A stretch of DNA of 64,000 bases. It comes from Schizochytrium sp. TIO01. Taxonomy: Eukaryota > Sar > Bigyra > Thraustochytrida > Thraustochytriidae. The translations under genes and the position numbers were made by a program. Of the stretch, positions 22,701 to 33,261 are shown piece by piece. Position 1 is the first letter of the stretch. The number at the start of each line of letters is the position of its first letter. The notes beneath the pieces were generated by a model. It ran no database searches and was not told where the DNA came from. It saw only the letters and a program-made list of their open reading frames with translations. The stretch spans positions 1,439,148 through 1,503,147 of the forward strand of contig SMSO01000014.1 in NCBI GenBank assembly GCA_004764695.1, in the 5' to 3' direction.

Positions 22701-23718
22701 CTACAATAAGCGCCTGAGCAAAGGAGTGACCGCCATATTCAAAGAGAGCTGAAGACACAAACTGAAAGAGGGAGGCATCACGCACAAACACCAAAGCGTA
22801 GCTCAAGAAGTCTGACCAGGAGTCCTCAATGATGGCACGTTCGCGGTTGCCACCCTGATAAGCAGCAATCGCCTCTGAATGCGACAACAAACGAGAATGG
22901 TTCTTTTGGTAGATACCACGCTTGTCGAGCATAGTGCGCCAGCGCTTGCTCCAGTTGGGTGCAAGAGAGACCGAGGCTTGGAAGGCAATGTAAAAGTAAA
23001 TCAGAGGAGAAATGGCATACAGAGGGGAAGAAATCGTTGCGAGCTTGTAAGTAAAGAAGACACCACTGGTCATGGACGCACTCAGCTTCTCCATCTCGTC
23101 TGCAAGACCCTTGCAGAAACGGCGAGGGTCACGGGTGATCCGCTCCTCAACATCAGCAATCTCGCCCTTGTTCATGTGGCTAATCTTGTAGTACATCATG
23201 TTCGTAAAGAACTGGCGGTGCAGCTGGCGAGTGAGCTTCTGGCGCCACACTAAGGTAAGACGCTCCTTGAGAAAGCGGTGGGTGGCAAAGATCAAACTGC
23301 TCAAGATACTGAGCACCACTGTCTGGCGAATAACCGAGCGGAACTGTTCCTGGTTACGCTGGTAGGTGGCCTGCATGAGATCACGCTTCACGTACACCAT
23401 GCGGTTCTGATGCCATGTTCGCAGCACAGACATGGCAAAGATAGCCACAAGTTCAAGCTGTCCAGACTTGGCATCCGGGTCTTTTTTGAGATCCTTGGAA
23501 GAGTGTCCAAACGGCCACAGACGCCAGAAGATCTCTGTCATGGGATCAACTTTCTTCTTCCTAGGCTTGTCATCTCCAGAGGCTCCCTTCGCAGCCCGAG
23601 CCTTACGACGAGCAGCATCCTGCTTCTGTTTGTACACGTATGCACCAGTGGCAAGAGCAGCTACAATTGCTACGCGACGCATGGTCGCGTTCGACGTTGA
23701 AGTGGTTGTTGCAGACAT
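19723..23718 (-). CDS. Full-length ABCD-type ABC transporter
   Basis: This 1331-residue protein is two ABCD half-transporters joined head to tail. Each half has an N-terminal membrane domain followed by an ATP-binding domain. Half one: Walker A GVNGSGKSS at about 467-475, signature LSMGEKQRLAMAR near 571, Walker B LILDECSS. Half two: Walker A TGPTASGKSS near 1134, signature LSLGEQQRIGMAR near 1244, Walker B AVIDEATS. EAA-like motifs with DVEERI and DPDERI support the ABCD (peroxisomal) subfamily. Animal and yeast ABCD proteins are mostly half-size dimers, whereas plant CTS/PXA1 is fused and has almost this length. The likely role is import of fatty acids or acyl-CoA into peroxisomes. It starts at ATG 23718 and has no intron. 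Confidence 0.9.
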   Translation of the reverse strand: MSATTTSTSNATMRRVAIVAALATGAYVYKQKQDAARRKARAAKGASGDDKPRKKKVDPMTEIFWRLWPFGHSSKDLKKDPDAKSGQLELVAIFAMSVLRTWHQNRMVYVKRDLMQATYQRNQEQFRSVIRQTVVLSILSSLIFATHRFLKERLTLVWRQKLTRQLHRQFFTNMMYYKISHMNKGEIADVEERITRDPRRFCKGLADEMEKLSASMTSGVFFTYKLATISSPLYAISPLIYFYIAFQASVSLAPNWSKRWRTMLDKRGIYQKNHSRLLSHSEAIAAYQGGNRERAIIEDSWSDFLSYALVFVRDASLFQFVSSALFEYGGHSFAQALIVGKFVLGSSEVKTALRNAVTNKEKVAANAELFSHIRFVTEYFIRAMSAQGTVIAVLRTLMNMKGPAKRLTELFHTMDDFEQQKATSTTFINNPKRIEFKDVQVYTPTGHLLIKDLNFHIDAGTSMLLTGVNGSGKSSTFRALGSLWPIPEPGTITKPGGGEPGLNKEVFYLPQKPYVALGSLQANMLYPLLEHQAEKIPDAQLEALMHKVDLGYLLDREDVREGREVDWDAILSMGEKQRLAMARVFFHKPQFLILDECSSGVSASLERRFYEQLEAEGVTCITISHRPVLERYHDVVLNILGDGEGGWEWRETKRGKAKNDLRAKGVAEKDIIARAAEAAAGDSGEAAVGGYSAAYFKENKGDALLERERLRKRSQPYSDAAAKTKELTNKLAVLSKSGLPTVSTWTRFKDLMKIFLPQGISLHDTEAKRVLLLASLIVGKTLLADAIARFDGYILSTVTQDKFGVFARAMAAGALARTFLSVFDALMMKHKWYLNVAWRARLTKALMDLYFQGNVFYDVQNHDTRIDDPDERISEQVEALSISLTELWTSLLKPAFDISFNTYMLYRVVGAGGMTYVVGYMGGAAAVMRFIVPNFRAIQRKEFQLEGRFRSVHNRLSIHTESVAFFGGDDVEHEIANGRLEDLAQHIKQTQLLNFRFQLFQNFSIKQTPDLVAFALRMLFAQGYTSDDAVLRGDASSISSIGEYIQQIVMATFKSFGDAFDLAEQLGQFVGTLENVTDFYYVLQDLATQRVQQGELRPSEDGSIEFHNVDIVAPGNLCVAANLSFKVKPHESLLVTGPTASGKSSLQRTLAGLWPIPPKDGSAFISRPCGADGIVTPDEVFLVPQKPYSVQGSLASQICYPEEISEESFTPEHDKHFRELLSLVGVEYLVDREGGWFSVAKWEDTLSLGEQQRIGMARLFYHEPKFAVIDEATSAVSVDAELKAYQIAAEAGITLITISQRLALPDFHENELRLGDEVNDDGWELAPIKKN

Positions 23719-26700
23719 TTTCTAGCACTTTGCTTGCTTGCTTGCTTGTCACTGCAATCCAATCTATATCAATTCAGAAAGTGTCCACCACAAACCTTGC
23801 GGCAAGCTCTAGCCTCGCAAGATTGCCTTACTTTAGTAGACAAAGTCAACGGCGACACAAACTCTGCAATCTTGAGCAAGGTGCGTTCAGGAAGCACCAA
23901 ATTAACCAAGTCACTAAGCAGAGAGAAAGCAGTCCTCTTCGAAGTGGACACAGCCGCTACGCCGCGCTGGGAACCCCAGACTGGCGTACAAACTACGACC
24001 GACGCTGCGGACGCGTCGACCGGCAACTTCAGAGCAGTGCCGACAGCCCCGGCTCCGCTCCCCGCGCCGCTCTCGCGCCCGGCAGCCGCGCAAGCAGTCT
24101 GCCCAGTTGAGAGTCTGCTCGGCCTCCAAGGCAATCATCGATTACATCAACACATTATACCTCCCAAAGAGAAAGTACCTGCGATCCACACCTACATACA
24201 AGTTTATATGTACATCTCCTCCTTCCATCATCTCCCTGCTTTCCTGCGATCCCTGCCTTATGCTATTTATCATATGTATAACTATTGGACATCAAAAATA
24301 TTACCATACTGAATATTATTAATCCAATACGAGATATCAGTTAGCATCACAGGATAAGGAGCAGTGTCTGGCACGTTGTAGGCAACGTTAACAGTCACAC
24401 CAGCAAACTGACACTTAAACAGGCCAAAGCAAGCAAACAATTAAATAAACTCTTTAAAATAGAAAATCAATTAATCAATCAATCAATCACAATCAATCGA
24501 TCAATCAATCAATCAATCAACCAAACAAACAAACAAACAAACAAACAAACGAACGGAGAGCAGAAACGCGAGGCGAGAGCATGGCAGTCTGCGAGTATCC
24601 ATGCCTCGCGAGGCCTCTTCGCCGTCTTTCATTCGCGCCGCCGCGTTAGCTTGCTGGGCTAGCTAGCTTCCCCGAAAGCCTCTGGCTGCTGCCTCATCGC
24701 CGTTGTATGTGAGCGTGAATCGCAGTTTCTTTCACTTGGGAGAAAGAGAATAGCAGAGCGAAGAAATGCATTTCAAAGCGCATGAAAATTAATTTCAAAG
24801 CGCCGCATAGCCGATTCTATAGGACCCCGCTAGCGCCGCGGCACTTTCAGATCTCAAAGAGATTATTGCAGCGAAGAGAATGAATGAAAGACAGAGATCC
24901 TCAACTTTATGATGATTCGCAATTTACTTTTACTCTCTTTTCTTCTCTTTTCTTCTCTTGTTTCTTATTCTTATTGGAGTAAGTACGCACAAACTGTGGA
25001 ATTAATTGTTGATGTACATGAAGCGCAGTCTTTGACGGCGATTTACAGATTCGCGCAATTCGCTGAGATCATATCTGCGGAATTGCTCCGCCGAATTGAA
25101 GACAGATAGTCGAGGGCGCTTGCGTGTCTGGGGCTCGATGTGGCTGGCTATTGAGCGGGTGCGCCTGATCACTACAAGGTTAGTTGCGACAGCAGTGAAC
25201 GCAAGGCAAGTTCTTCATGGCATCTCATGGAATGCTGATGCGAGACGAAGCACGCAGAAGCACGTGAGTGCATGCATGGTCTGTTGGGATTGTGCTGGGA
25301 TGAATAACTAACTCTATGCACAGACAGTTTGACTTACTTAGGTCAGCGGATCAGAATGTGGAAATCGTATTTCTAAGAGCTGCAAATGTTCTTAGAGGGG
25401 AGACTCCATGCAGACCTTTTGCCAGTTTCCTTAGTCGCCGGAAGAGAGGTTATTCCTGCCTCTTGCAAATTCAACTCTAGAGATCTACCCACCAACTTTT
25501 GACAGTATTGCACATGAAACGTACCTCAAGCACAGTGCAAAGTGTTTCGTTTCTGAGGTGTAGACGCTACAGATGCAAAGTGGCATAGAAAGGCTCTTTT
25601 CCAAGAAAGGCAAGGAACTTGGAGCTCTATATTTGCGTCCTCCTCCTCCATCTGGGCAAGCCAGCAAACTAGAACCTTCAGACCCTGAGTTCCGGAACGC
25701 ATATTCGTGGCACCACGTTTTGTTTTTATTCGGGAAACAGAGTCATCCTTGCAAGACCTTCATCAAAATCTCGTTTTCAACTGCCTTTAAACCTGGTTCA
25801 TCAGGCAAGTAAGTAAATGAATGCGCCTCATCACTATTGACCATACAAAGCTGCACAAATAACCCTGCACCGGGTATTCTTCAACTTGACCAGCACAGAG
25901 CTCGTTGCCGTTGCGGTCAAGAAGGATGTATTTCACAAGTACTCCAGATAGTTTATGATCTTGCATCCATCCATTCGCGAAGATTGTAGCTGAAAGACCT
26001 AACTAATAACTTTGCATTGCACAACCTCTGTATATATATATATATATCCATATCCAAATAGTCCGCTGCTTCGCAGCTAAAATGAAATAGTAGATAAACA
26101 GACCACCGAATTCTAGCTAGCTAAATAGCTGCCTCAAAAGTCAGCGTCTTCAGTTTGATCACGCTCGGTGCTTCCCTTGATAGCGAACGATACAATTCTT
26201 ACGCAACACATATTCATTCACACAATCAACACGAAAAGAGCAATATCCATCAGGAAAAGAGAAATTCCGCGTCATCAGTGAGTGAGTCCCATCTTCATAG
26301 TTTCCCTCCTTGGCCCCTAGTGTGTCCAAAATACAGTGTAATTCAAGAAGGAGCAGGCCTTTTCTAGTCTTAATGGGGCTATTTTATAATACCTGTAGGG
26401 ATCGGAAACACGCTTAAGCGTTGTAGGAAAGAACGAGCTAAGAAAGAACAAAAAGTGGTCACTGCGCACGGAGATGGCAATGATAAGTAAGAGCAGGGTA
26501 AATTGGAGGGAGTCCTGTGGATGGAATAGCTTTAATGCCAACGGCTAGTTTCACCGGATACGACCTGGGCAAGATGGCGCAACAACAGGACGGCTGACGA
26601 AGAAGCCTTGCGAAGGAGCTTATGGGAAAAGAAGCTACGGACTGATTTTCATTTGGAATGAGGGAGCTAAATTATGACTGAATATGATCTGCCAATAGAA

Positions 26701-27606
26701 TAGAATGAAAATACATTGGTTATTTTCGGAGAGTTATTAGTGGATATCCGTGGAGTTGAGTCTCGCGGCGAGATGAAATGTGGAAGTGTGAGTCATCCTG
26801 CAGAACTTCGGGCATTAATAAGATCCGTTATGAGGCAAGCCAACTAAATTGTGCAGCACGTGTACAAGCTGCAGCTTAATACAAAATTCTCGCGACAACG
26901 TATTATAGGTTCCGCCAATCTTCACACGACTACCACCAGGTCTCCCTACACTTGGTGGCTCAATGAACCAGTGCGGGAAACAGACTCAACAAATGATGCT
27001 GGCGTGAAGCGCGTGCCTCAAGTGCCGAATCAGACGTACTATGATTTCTCTAAAACATTTCTTCCAAAGTGGGAATTCATAGGCCATATACGACTTGACC
27101 GTTTATGAGGCCGCTCATTCAAAACTCAGGTCAACGTCTATATTGGCCTGCACGTTGACTATAGACCACGAAGTACACACTGTGACCAAAGGAAAAGATT
27201 AAGCGTGCACACTAACGTGCGCGCTCTAAGTTTCATCTGTCCAACTGAACAGATTGGCACTAACTCATTGTACTAACGAACATGAGACCATGGCAGGCAA
27301 GCACCTCCAAATAAAGAACTGCCAAACTCAAAACTCGTGGCAAACCTTCAACAGTCTATCTCAGAAAAGGAAGCTTCCATAAATCCAAAGTATCTACAGA
27401 CAGGCCTCCCTTGTAGTTTACGAAGAATTGCATTTCAACGACGACAGCAGGCTTCTTGGCGAAACCTCGTTGCCGTCGAAAAACAGTTTTCCAATACACA
27501 CATTTCGAGGTTGACAACAAAGCTCGTCTACTGAGACTTGAGTAAGTAATCTTTGCTGCAGGCAAGCACAATAGCTGTACAATTTTATAGATTAGGATAG
27601 ATAAAA
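23719..27606. other. Gene-poor 3.9 kb gap between ABCD and ZC2HC1
   Basis: No gene is supported. Near 23727-23748 there is a (CTTG)n run in the transporter leader. Bases 24470-24552 are an AATC then AAAC tetranucleotide tract. Bases about 24555-24850 are GC-richer, with repeated TTTCAAAGCGC words. Bases 26030-26048 are a TA run. Small frames at 24909, 25573 and 26155 are low-complexity or lack any recognisable feature. Confidence 0.4.
24470..24552. repeat. Compound tetranucleotide microsatellite (AATC)n-(AAAC)n
   Basis: About 50 bases of imperfect AATC repeats run directly into about 30 bases of AAAC repeats. It lies in the intergenic gap upstream of the ABCD transporter. The same AATC motif forms a much longer tract at 43.3 kb. 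Confidence 0.9.
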
Positions 27607-28206
27607 ATGGGTAACGGAGCATCAGTCACCGGCGCGCCTGTCGCGCAGCCAACTGCTGAGGCTCTTCGCGCTAAGCTTGACGCTATCAAGCTTGAGGCAA
27701 ACAATGAGACTCGTGAGTTCGACACCCCTCGAGGTGTTAGTGCCAAGGCTGAAGTTGAACGTTTGCGTGCCCTCTTAAAGACAACTATTGAGGATGGAGT
27801 TCATCTTGAAGAGGTTCTCAAGACTATTGAGGCCCCGCCAGCAGAAGATTCGGAAGATGATGGACCCGATGAGCGCAGGCCTTGCTCCAAGTGTGGCCGC
27901 AAGTTCAACCCAGATCGTGTTGACAAACATGAGAGTGTGTGCAAGGGTGATACCAAGAAGGCTTCTGAGGGTGGTGATGGTTCAGAGCCACCTGCTGCAG
28001 ATACTGATACAGGTTCTGAAGGCACAAACAGCCGTCCTGGATCATCAAAGTGGAAGGAGGATCGTGCAAAGATGAAGGAGCAGCTCAAGAAGGATCAGGA
28101 GGCTGCCAAGAGCAAGAAGGCTAGCGGAGATGAGGACGAGGCCGCCGGCGATGCAACTGAGGTTGCCGTACCTGACGGAGAAGCACCAGCTGCTGATGCA
28201 GAGTAA
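27607..28206 (+). CDS. C2HC zinc-finger protein, ZC2HC1-like, predicted myristoylated
   Basis: This 199-residue protein begins MGNGAS, a good N-myristoylation signal, so it may sit on a membrane. A single C2HC finger lies at Cys93, Cys96, His108 and Cys112 (CSKCGRKFNPDRVDKHESVC), which matches the ZC2HC1/FAM164 finger. The rest is charged and low in complexity. Residues 15-75 are predicted helical, and residues 115-199 are rich in Lys, Glu, Asp, Ser and Ala. No enzymatic domain is visible. The molecular role of this finger is poorly known, so none is claimed. Start ATG 27607 follows AAAA, a favourable context. No intron is needed. Confidence 0.8.
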   Translation: MGNGASVTGAPVAQPTAEALRAKLDAIKLEANNETREFDTPRGVSAKAEVERLRALLKTTIEDGVHLEEVLKTIEAPPAEDSEDDGPDERRPCSKCGRKFNPDRVDKHESVCKGDTKKASEGGDGSEPPAADTDTGSEGTNSRPGSSKWKEDRAKMKEQLKKDQEAAKSKKASGDEDEAAGDATEVAVPDGEAPAADAE

Positions 28207-29092
28207 TTTAGACATACCTATTAGTACATAACAATCTATAAACATCATTTATCGCGGCACAGGATATTTCATATTTGCACCAGATACTGCTTAGACTCTC
28301 AATATTCTTGCACATTCTGACACGCGTGCGATTTTCTCCCTATGTGATATTTCCGCAGAGCTACTTGAACGTTGCCATGATGGCGGATTAACAAGATCTG
28401 AAGTCTGATCTCTGTGGTGTACTGACCACTGTGACCGCTGGCTCAGCTGCACAGTGTACATACCCCAGCAACAAACACGTGCCAAACCAGAAACCATATT
28501 GCACAGCTTGAACATAGCTAAGTACTTATCCTATAGACAAATAGCGAAGAAGCCAGCTTCACTTTCCAGGCATATCATGGTACAATATTCTCTAAAATTG
28601 CACACGATCTTGGGACCAACATAACTTGTTTATATATCCCCTTACATTTGGACTCACCCAAATAATAAGATGCACCACTTGAAATACATGGGGGTATATT
28701 GTAACTATAATTGAGCGCGTGCATTTTTATTTTGGCCAATGAAAAAGCAATCCCACCTTCGTATTTCAAGCTGTTTGGTCGAGATGGTGCGCGCCAAGTT
28801 TCGCTAGTTCAGGATTGCTTGATTGCATATTTGCTTGTGTAAGGGAACTTGCAAGGCGGATACTTTAGCATCCACACGTGGACTCCTGGAGACGCTGTAT
28901 GGAGCTGGGCCTTAACTTGGACACCTTTTCTTGTGTCATAGCGAGAGAGGGACGGCAACGTTTGTTGTTGCGTCAAGCAAAACAAGAAGTCGCTCACAGA
29001 GACCACCTTTCAATAAAAGGTCTCCTCGCAAACTTTGAAGGAGTACGTCCATAATCAAGGCGGAAGTTTGGTAAATTGTGTCGTTTGCAAGC
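28207..29092. other. Intergenic, ZC2HC1 to membrane-protein gene
   Basis: Nearly 900 bp between two plus-strand genes; no gene seen. Small frames on the minus strand at 28291-28515, 28575-28769 and 28809-29006 have no recognisable features. The last part is the upstream region of the membrane-protein gene. Confidence 0.4.
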
Positions 29093-30232
29093 ATGTCATC
29101 TCACCTTGATGCTCTATCATCTCGGAACCTCCTCTCGGATGCCGATGGTTTCGTGATCAATACCACACACGGCGAATTCGTCAGCCCCATCGAAGCTGAT
29201 TTGACGGATATGCTATACGCAGCGGCGGGAATGAGTAGTCCAGCAAGCGCTGTTTTGTTAACTGTATTCGTGGGATCCTGGATTATGCAGCCAATTGCTT
29301 TGGTTCAAACAACCATGTTCTTCAAATACTGTGGAATACGATCAGACTTGCTGGCAGCACTTCTCATAAGCGTCATCTTGCCTCTCGGAGTAGTTGCCTC
29401 CACTACTCTAGTAGGTCGCAATGCATACAGTTGGATCAAAGTAATTTCTTTAATGTGTGCTTCCTTGATTTTCACCCTGATAAAGCATGTATTCCCAGCA
29501 GCAAATCGTATTGTTGAGCTCCCTATTTTTGGCGAAGCTCGCATGAGTGTGCTCTTCAGCGTGCTAGGTCATGGAATTTTCATGATTAATATGGCTGAAG
29601 AAGTCTTTTGGGAGATCTTTGCTTTGGAGCGTAAACCGTACAACCTATTAAATGGTTCTGCCGGTGGCCTGCTCACGCTACTTGTTATCATGTATGCAAA
29701 ACGCTACGGATTTTCTGTGGCAGAAAGTGACGACATGTACACTCGCTCGATTCGCGCAAATTTAACACCCTTATTTATTGTTGCTTTTACGCTCTGGAAC
29801 ATCGAATTCAATGCTGCCTATCACCCAGAAAAGGCAATATTTTACATTGTTACAGCAAATATTGTCCCGCTAATGGCCGCGTTCTTAGGGTTACATGACT
29901 GGCTAGAGATTCGCACAATTGCAGCACTTCACGCATACATCCTTCGGATCTCTCCAATCAAGGTCTCCTCGTTTGTAAATGCAACTCTTTTTCTCGGCGT
30001 ACCTGCCCTTGAGAGTGAGATATTCCGTTATTTATTTTCATCACTTGCAGCTGTCGCTACCTTAGCAGTTCTGTTTGAAGTTTCCTTTCGTCTCATTACG
30101 GCAAAAGAGCACTTTGATGCTCCCTATGGATTGACCAGTCGCGTTAGTGTAGATGAACGTCATCCAGAAAAATATTATCGTGATGAAGATGAAAACAAAC
30201 ATAATAGTCGCATCTTAGCCAGTGACATTTGA
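29093..30232 (+). CDS. Polytopic membrane protein, function unknown
   Basis: This 379-residue protein has about eight to nine hydrophobic segments, the first at about residues 53-75 and the last about 310-340. Short loops lie between, and the C-terminal tail is charged and hydrophilic (DERHPEKYYRDEDENK). The central segment MINMAEEVFWEIFAL, followed by LLNGSAGGLLTLL, and later FTLWNIEFNAAYHPEKA, resemble my recollection of the DUF5692 membrane family, but I cannot confirm this. No transporter signature or signal peptide was recognised. The frame is open from GTG 29078; the first ATG is at 29093. A profile search with DUF5692 would decide the family. Confidence 0.75.
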   Translation: MSSHLDALSSRNLLSDADGFVINTTHGEFVSPIEADLTDMLYAAAGMSSPASAVLLTVFVGSWIMQPIALVQTTMFFKYCGIRSDLLAALLISVILPLGVVASTTLVGRNAYSWIKVISLMCASLIFTLIKHVFPAANRIVELPIFGEARMSVLFSVLGHGIFMINMAEEVFWEIFALERKPYNLLNGSAGGLLTLLVIMYAKRYGFSVAESDDMYTRSIRANLTPLFIVAFTLWNIEFNAAYHPEKAIFYIVTANIVPLMAAFLGLHDWLEIRTIAALHAYILRISPIKVSSFVNATLFLGVPALESEIFRYLFSSLAAVATLAVLFEVSFRLITAKEHFDAPYGLTSRVSVDERHPEKYYRDEDENKHNSRILASDI

Positions 30233-30604
30233 AATAATAAGGAGAAGAAAACGCAACTTTTACTTTCTTACTGTTTTTGCTGTTCTATATATAGCTATAT
30301 AAGGCTTTAACATGTGTCATGAGCAAGACATATGCACAATCTTAGTTTTTCTTTCTCTTCTGTATTTTTTTTCTCTCCGTTTATTCTTGCAATTCAGAAT
30401 GCAAGGTCCCAAGTTCCAAGGTATAATGTCATTTATTGTATTGCATTGCGTTGTATTGTATATAGATAGTGCATTTAGATAGGAATTAATTTAAGAAACA
30501 TAAACAGGATACAGTAGCTAGCCGAGGTCTGCCTCTATATTGCTATTTTGAGCTATGATCATTCAACATTTGAATGGACGTAACAAGATAAACAAAGCAG
30601 CAAA
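30233..30604. other. Convergent intergenic region before the MscS gene
   Basis: The 372 bp between two stop codons are AT-rich and hold no gene. A TATA-repeat and T-rich tracts at 30280-30390 probably belong to the two 3' UTRs. Confidence 0.4.
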
Positions 30605-32143
30605 CTAACTTGCGAGTGCCTGATAAGCAGTCATGGAGAGGTCTAGATCGTCGTTGGTATACTCATCTTGCATGAAAGCTGTGGCTGCTCCTTGCTCACG
30701 AATAAGGCGTCGACGTGCCCCTCGTTCCGGAGGAGAGTTTGGAGGCTCATCATCATCACTATTGCTAGGCTCTCCTGGCTCACCATCGGGGTCTTGGCGA
30801 TTTCGAACCTGCCTATTGCGATTTTTTCGCTGAGAGCCTGCATAGTATTGAGCCTCACTTTCGATCCCAAGATTTGCCATAGTCTCTGATACAGCCAGCA
30901 TGATCTCCGACTGGATATCAGCATGACGCTTGTCCTCAGTATCATTTCCACTTGTATGAGTCCATATCAAAACTTCGAACATTTGATCTAGCACGACATA
31001 GAATTCGGTTGCATCGCCGAGTTTACCGTGGTTCTGATTTACCGGATGTGATGTGAGGGAAGGGTGGAGTGTTTGTAGAGTGTGCTCGAGTGCAGAAAGC
31101 AGTTTGCGGATTTGATCTCCGCGGGTCTCTGGGCTTAGCTTCATCCTTACCTCAAGGAGACGGGTTGTCCCACGCGAAAAGTTAATCACCGGTTGTTCGA
31201 GGACACGTGAATTTGGAATATACACAATAGATTTATCTGGTCTTTGAAGTTTTGTTGTTCGTAAAGTGATATCAAGTACAGAACCCTCGACACCAACAAC
31301 TCGAACGTAATTCCCTTCAGCAAATTTATCATCAAAAAGAACCATAAGACCACCAATCAAGTTGCGGATCCATGGCTGTGCTGCAAAAACTACAGAGAGA
31401 GTAAAAATTGTAGCATTTTGAAAGAATGAAACCACAGGGACATCGTTACTTTGCAATCCAAGAATAATAACAAGCAGAAAGACAATGTACTTGATAACTC
31501 GTACACCCTCCTCAATAGCATGCCGCAAGGATGATTCCTTTGCAGAGCCTGCAACCCCAGAGCTTCGTGCTCCAACGCGCTCTCCTTCCCCAGTCTCCTT
31601 ATCAGTATCATGATCTCCTAAAATGGGTGTCAACGAGTCTTCAATGTCGTTTTGCTCTGCCATGGCAGCGCGTTTGGCTTTCTCATCTGCCTTCTCATTT
31701 GTTTTGCTTGCAGATGCATGCTCACGATCAGACTCTAAGCGTGCAATCTTTGAAACGGCATCAAAGAGCGCATTGATAAAAAGCAGAAGAATGATGAAGA
31801 AGGGAATTGACAGGAAGTACCGGAAGATGTTGTATACATTGCTGGGCAGGTGCAGAGTCACAAATCCAGCCCAAATGAGGCCCCACCTCACGAGGTGTGT
31901 TGTCCATGATGCCACATGTCTCTTGAGTGGGCTTAGCCATGACCGCTTCCTGTATCTAATCAGCACAAGACTGAGCAATGCAATGAGTAAATCTACAATA
32001 TACTCAGAAAATACTGCCAGGATCCAAACGAATGCTGTCACAATCAGCCATTGGTATGCTACGCCCCAGAATTGGCAATCTTTATTGGGATCTAGGTCAC
32101 AACAGTAGACACCATTATTCGTCCATGAGCCTCCGCAACTCAT
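30605..32143 (-). CDS. MscS-family mechanosensitive ion channel
   Basis: This 512-residue membrane protein has four to five hydrophobic segments in its first half. A charged cytosolic loop (about residues 135-205) separates them. The last helix (about 240-275, with the NLIGGLMVLFDDKF segment) is the pore-lining helix. Directly after it comes the MscS beta-domain: FDDKFAEGNYVRV, then VLDITLRTTKLQRPDKS and YIPNSRVLEQPVINFSRG. The family opens under membrane tension and releases ions during hypo-osmotic shock; eukaryotic members act in the plasma, ER or organelle membranes. No calcium-binding EF hand is visible. The tail is Arg/Asn/Pro-rich and probably disordered. It starts at ATG 32143. Confidence 0.88.
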   Translation of the reverse strand: MSCGGSWTNNGVYCCDLDPNKDCQFWGVAYQWLIVTAFVWILAVFSEYIVDLLIALLSLVLIRYRKRSWLSPLKRHVASWTTHLVRWGLIWAGFVTLHLPSNVYNIFRYFLSIPFFIILLLFINALFDAVSKIARLESDREHASASKTNEKADEKAKRAAMAEQNDIEDSLTPILGDHDTDKETGEGERVGARSSGVAGSAKESSLRHAIEEGVRVIKYIVFLLVIILGLQSNDVPVVSFFQNATIFTLSVVFAAQPWIRNLIGGLMVLFDDKFAEGNYVRVVGVEGSVLDITLRTTKLQRPDKSIVYIPNSRVLEQPVINFSRGTTRLLEVRMKLSPETRGDQIRKLLSALEHTLQTLHPSLTSHPVNQNHGKLGDATEFYVVLDQMFEVLIWTHTSGNDTEDKRHADIQSEIMLAVSETMANLGIESEAQYYAGSQRKNRNRQVRNRQDPDGEPGEPSNSDDDEPPNSPPERGARRRLIREQGAATAFMQDEYTNDDLDLSMTAYQALAS

Positions 32144-33261
32144 GATGACTCAAGACGACGAGCCCAACGATAGACTCAGCGCGCAGTTAATCTCACGGGA
32201 ACCAACAAAGGAGGCCCCGTAAAGACTTCTGCCAGCACCGCAGCCTTTTAGGCACAACTCCAGAGTGCGACGAGGCTTGAGCACGACAAATCAAGCTTTG
32301 AGGGAGTCAGTATTTATCCTGTTCTATAAAAGGTGATTAAAAGGAACGATGATCGCTAACTCCATGAGGCCAAAGATTGGGTTTCCTAGTGATATATACT
32401 AATTGCACTTAGGAAACAACAAGAATCGAGTAAGTGATGACGAGATTAATAGCAAATCGCTACGAACGAAATGAAGTCCAGGCCAGCCCTCAGAGCATAG
32501 AGAGCTATGTACTTTAGTCTGCCAGACAGATATTAAAAGTCTCAGGATGCGTACATAAATAGGCGATATGTGTAGCTTCTTTTGTTCAGATGAAGGGGAA
32601 ATTCCGACTTAGCGTTTAGTTTATAGCAGGGTGAAAAAGATCGTGAAAGACTGGAAGCACAACGAGGAGAACAAATCGAACTCAATGAAAGGTAAAAACA
32701 CCTCACCGGATGAAGTTGATTTTTGTAATGTTGGAATCTTTCGACTAATACGTATCGCAGATGACCGTAAAATTCTGTGCTTGTGCTGCATCCAAATATC
32801 AAAACTTCTTCATTTGAGAAACTACAAGTGATAGGCGCATAAGAGAGACAGAGCTCTTCGTGGGTCAAAACAGTAAATTTGATAGAAACCGTGGATAGAA
32901 ATATCATTTCCTTGAGAGCAATTATTTGTGAATTCTTGTATGTTGTACATTGACAATTTAAAGGCAAAGGGTAACTAAAATACCCAAGGCGTCATAGAGC
33001 AGGGTATCTAACTAAGTGTCCTGCTCTTATCGTTATTTTAAGCTGGAACGCTGCATAAATCCAAGACTCGAATCAGCAAGGAACTGCCCGTGAATACTGT
33101 GAGCTTCGCACTCGCCGGCTCAAGACGGAGAGCAAGTCATGCTAAACTAAACTGTTCGAAGGGAACATGGATCAGTGTATATTGCGATCTACACAATGGT
33201 AGATCAGAGCAATATTGACACTATTTTGCCAAGGCGCGAAACCATCCTCCGCGAAGTAGGT
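32144..33261. other. Intergenic, MscS promoter side to COA5 3' side
   Basis: 1.1 kb with no supported gene. A minus-strand frame at 32542-32967 starts only at TTG and has no recognisable family. Confidence 0.4.

Noticed and set aside
24909-25109. 66-residue frame with a hydrophobic start
   Set aside because: The hydrophobic stretch is a translated CTTTT tract; no domain, and no conserved context.
26030-26048. TA run as a promoter
   Set aside because: Simple dinucleotide repeat, not next to a gene start.
32542-32967. 141-residue minus-strand frame
   Set aside because: TTG start, no composition bias or domain.
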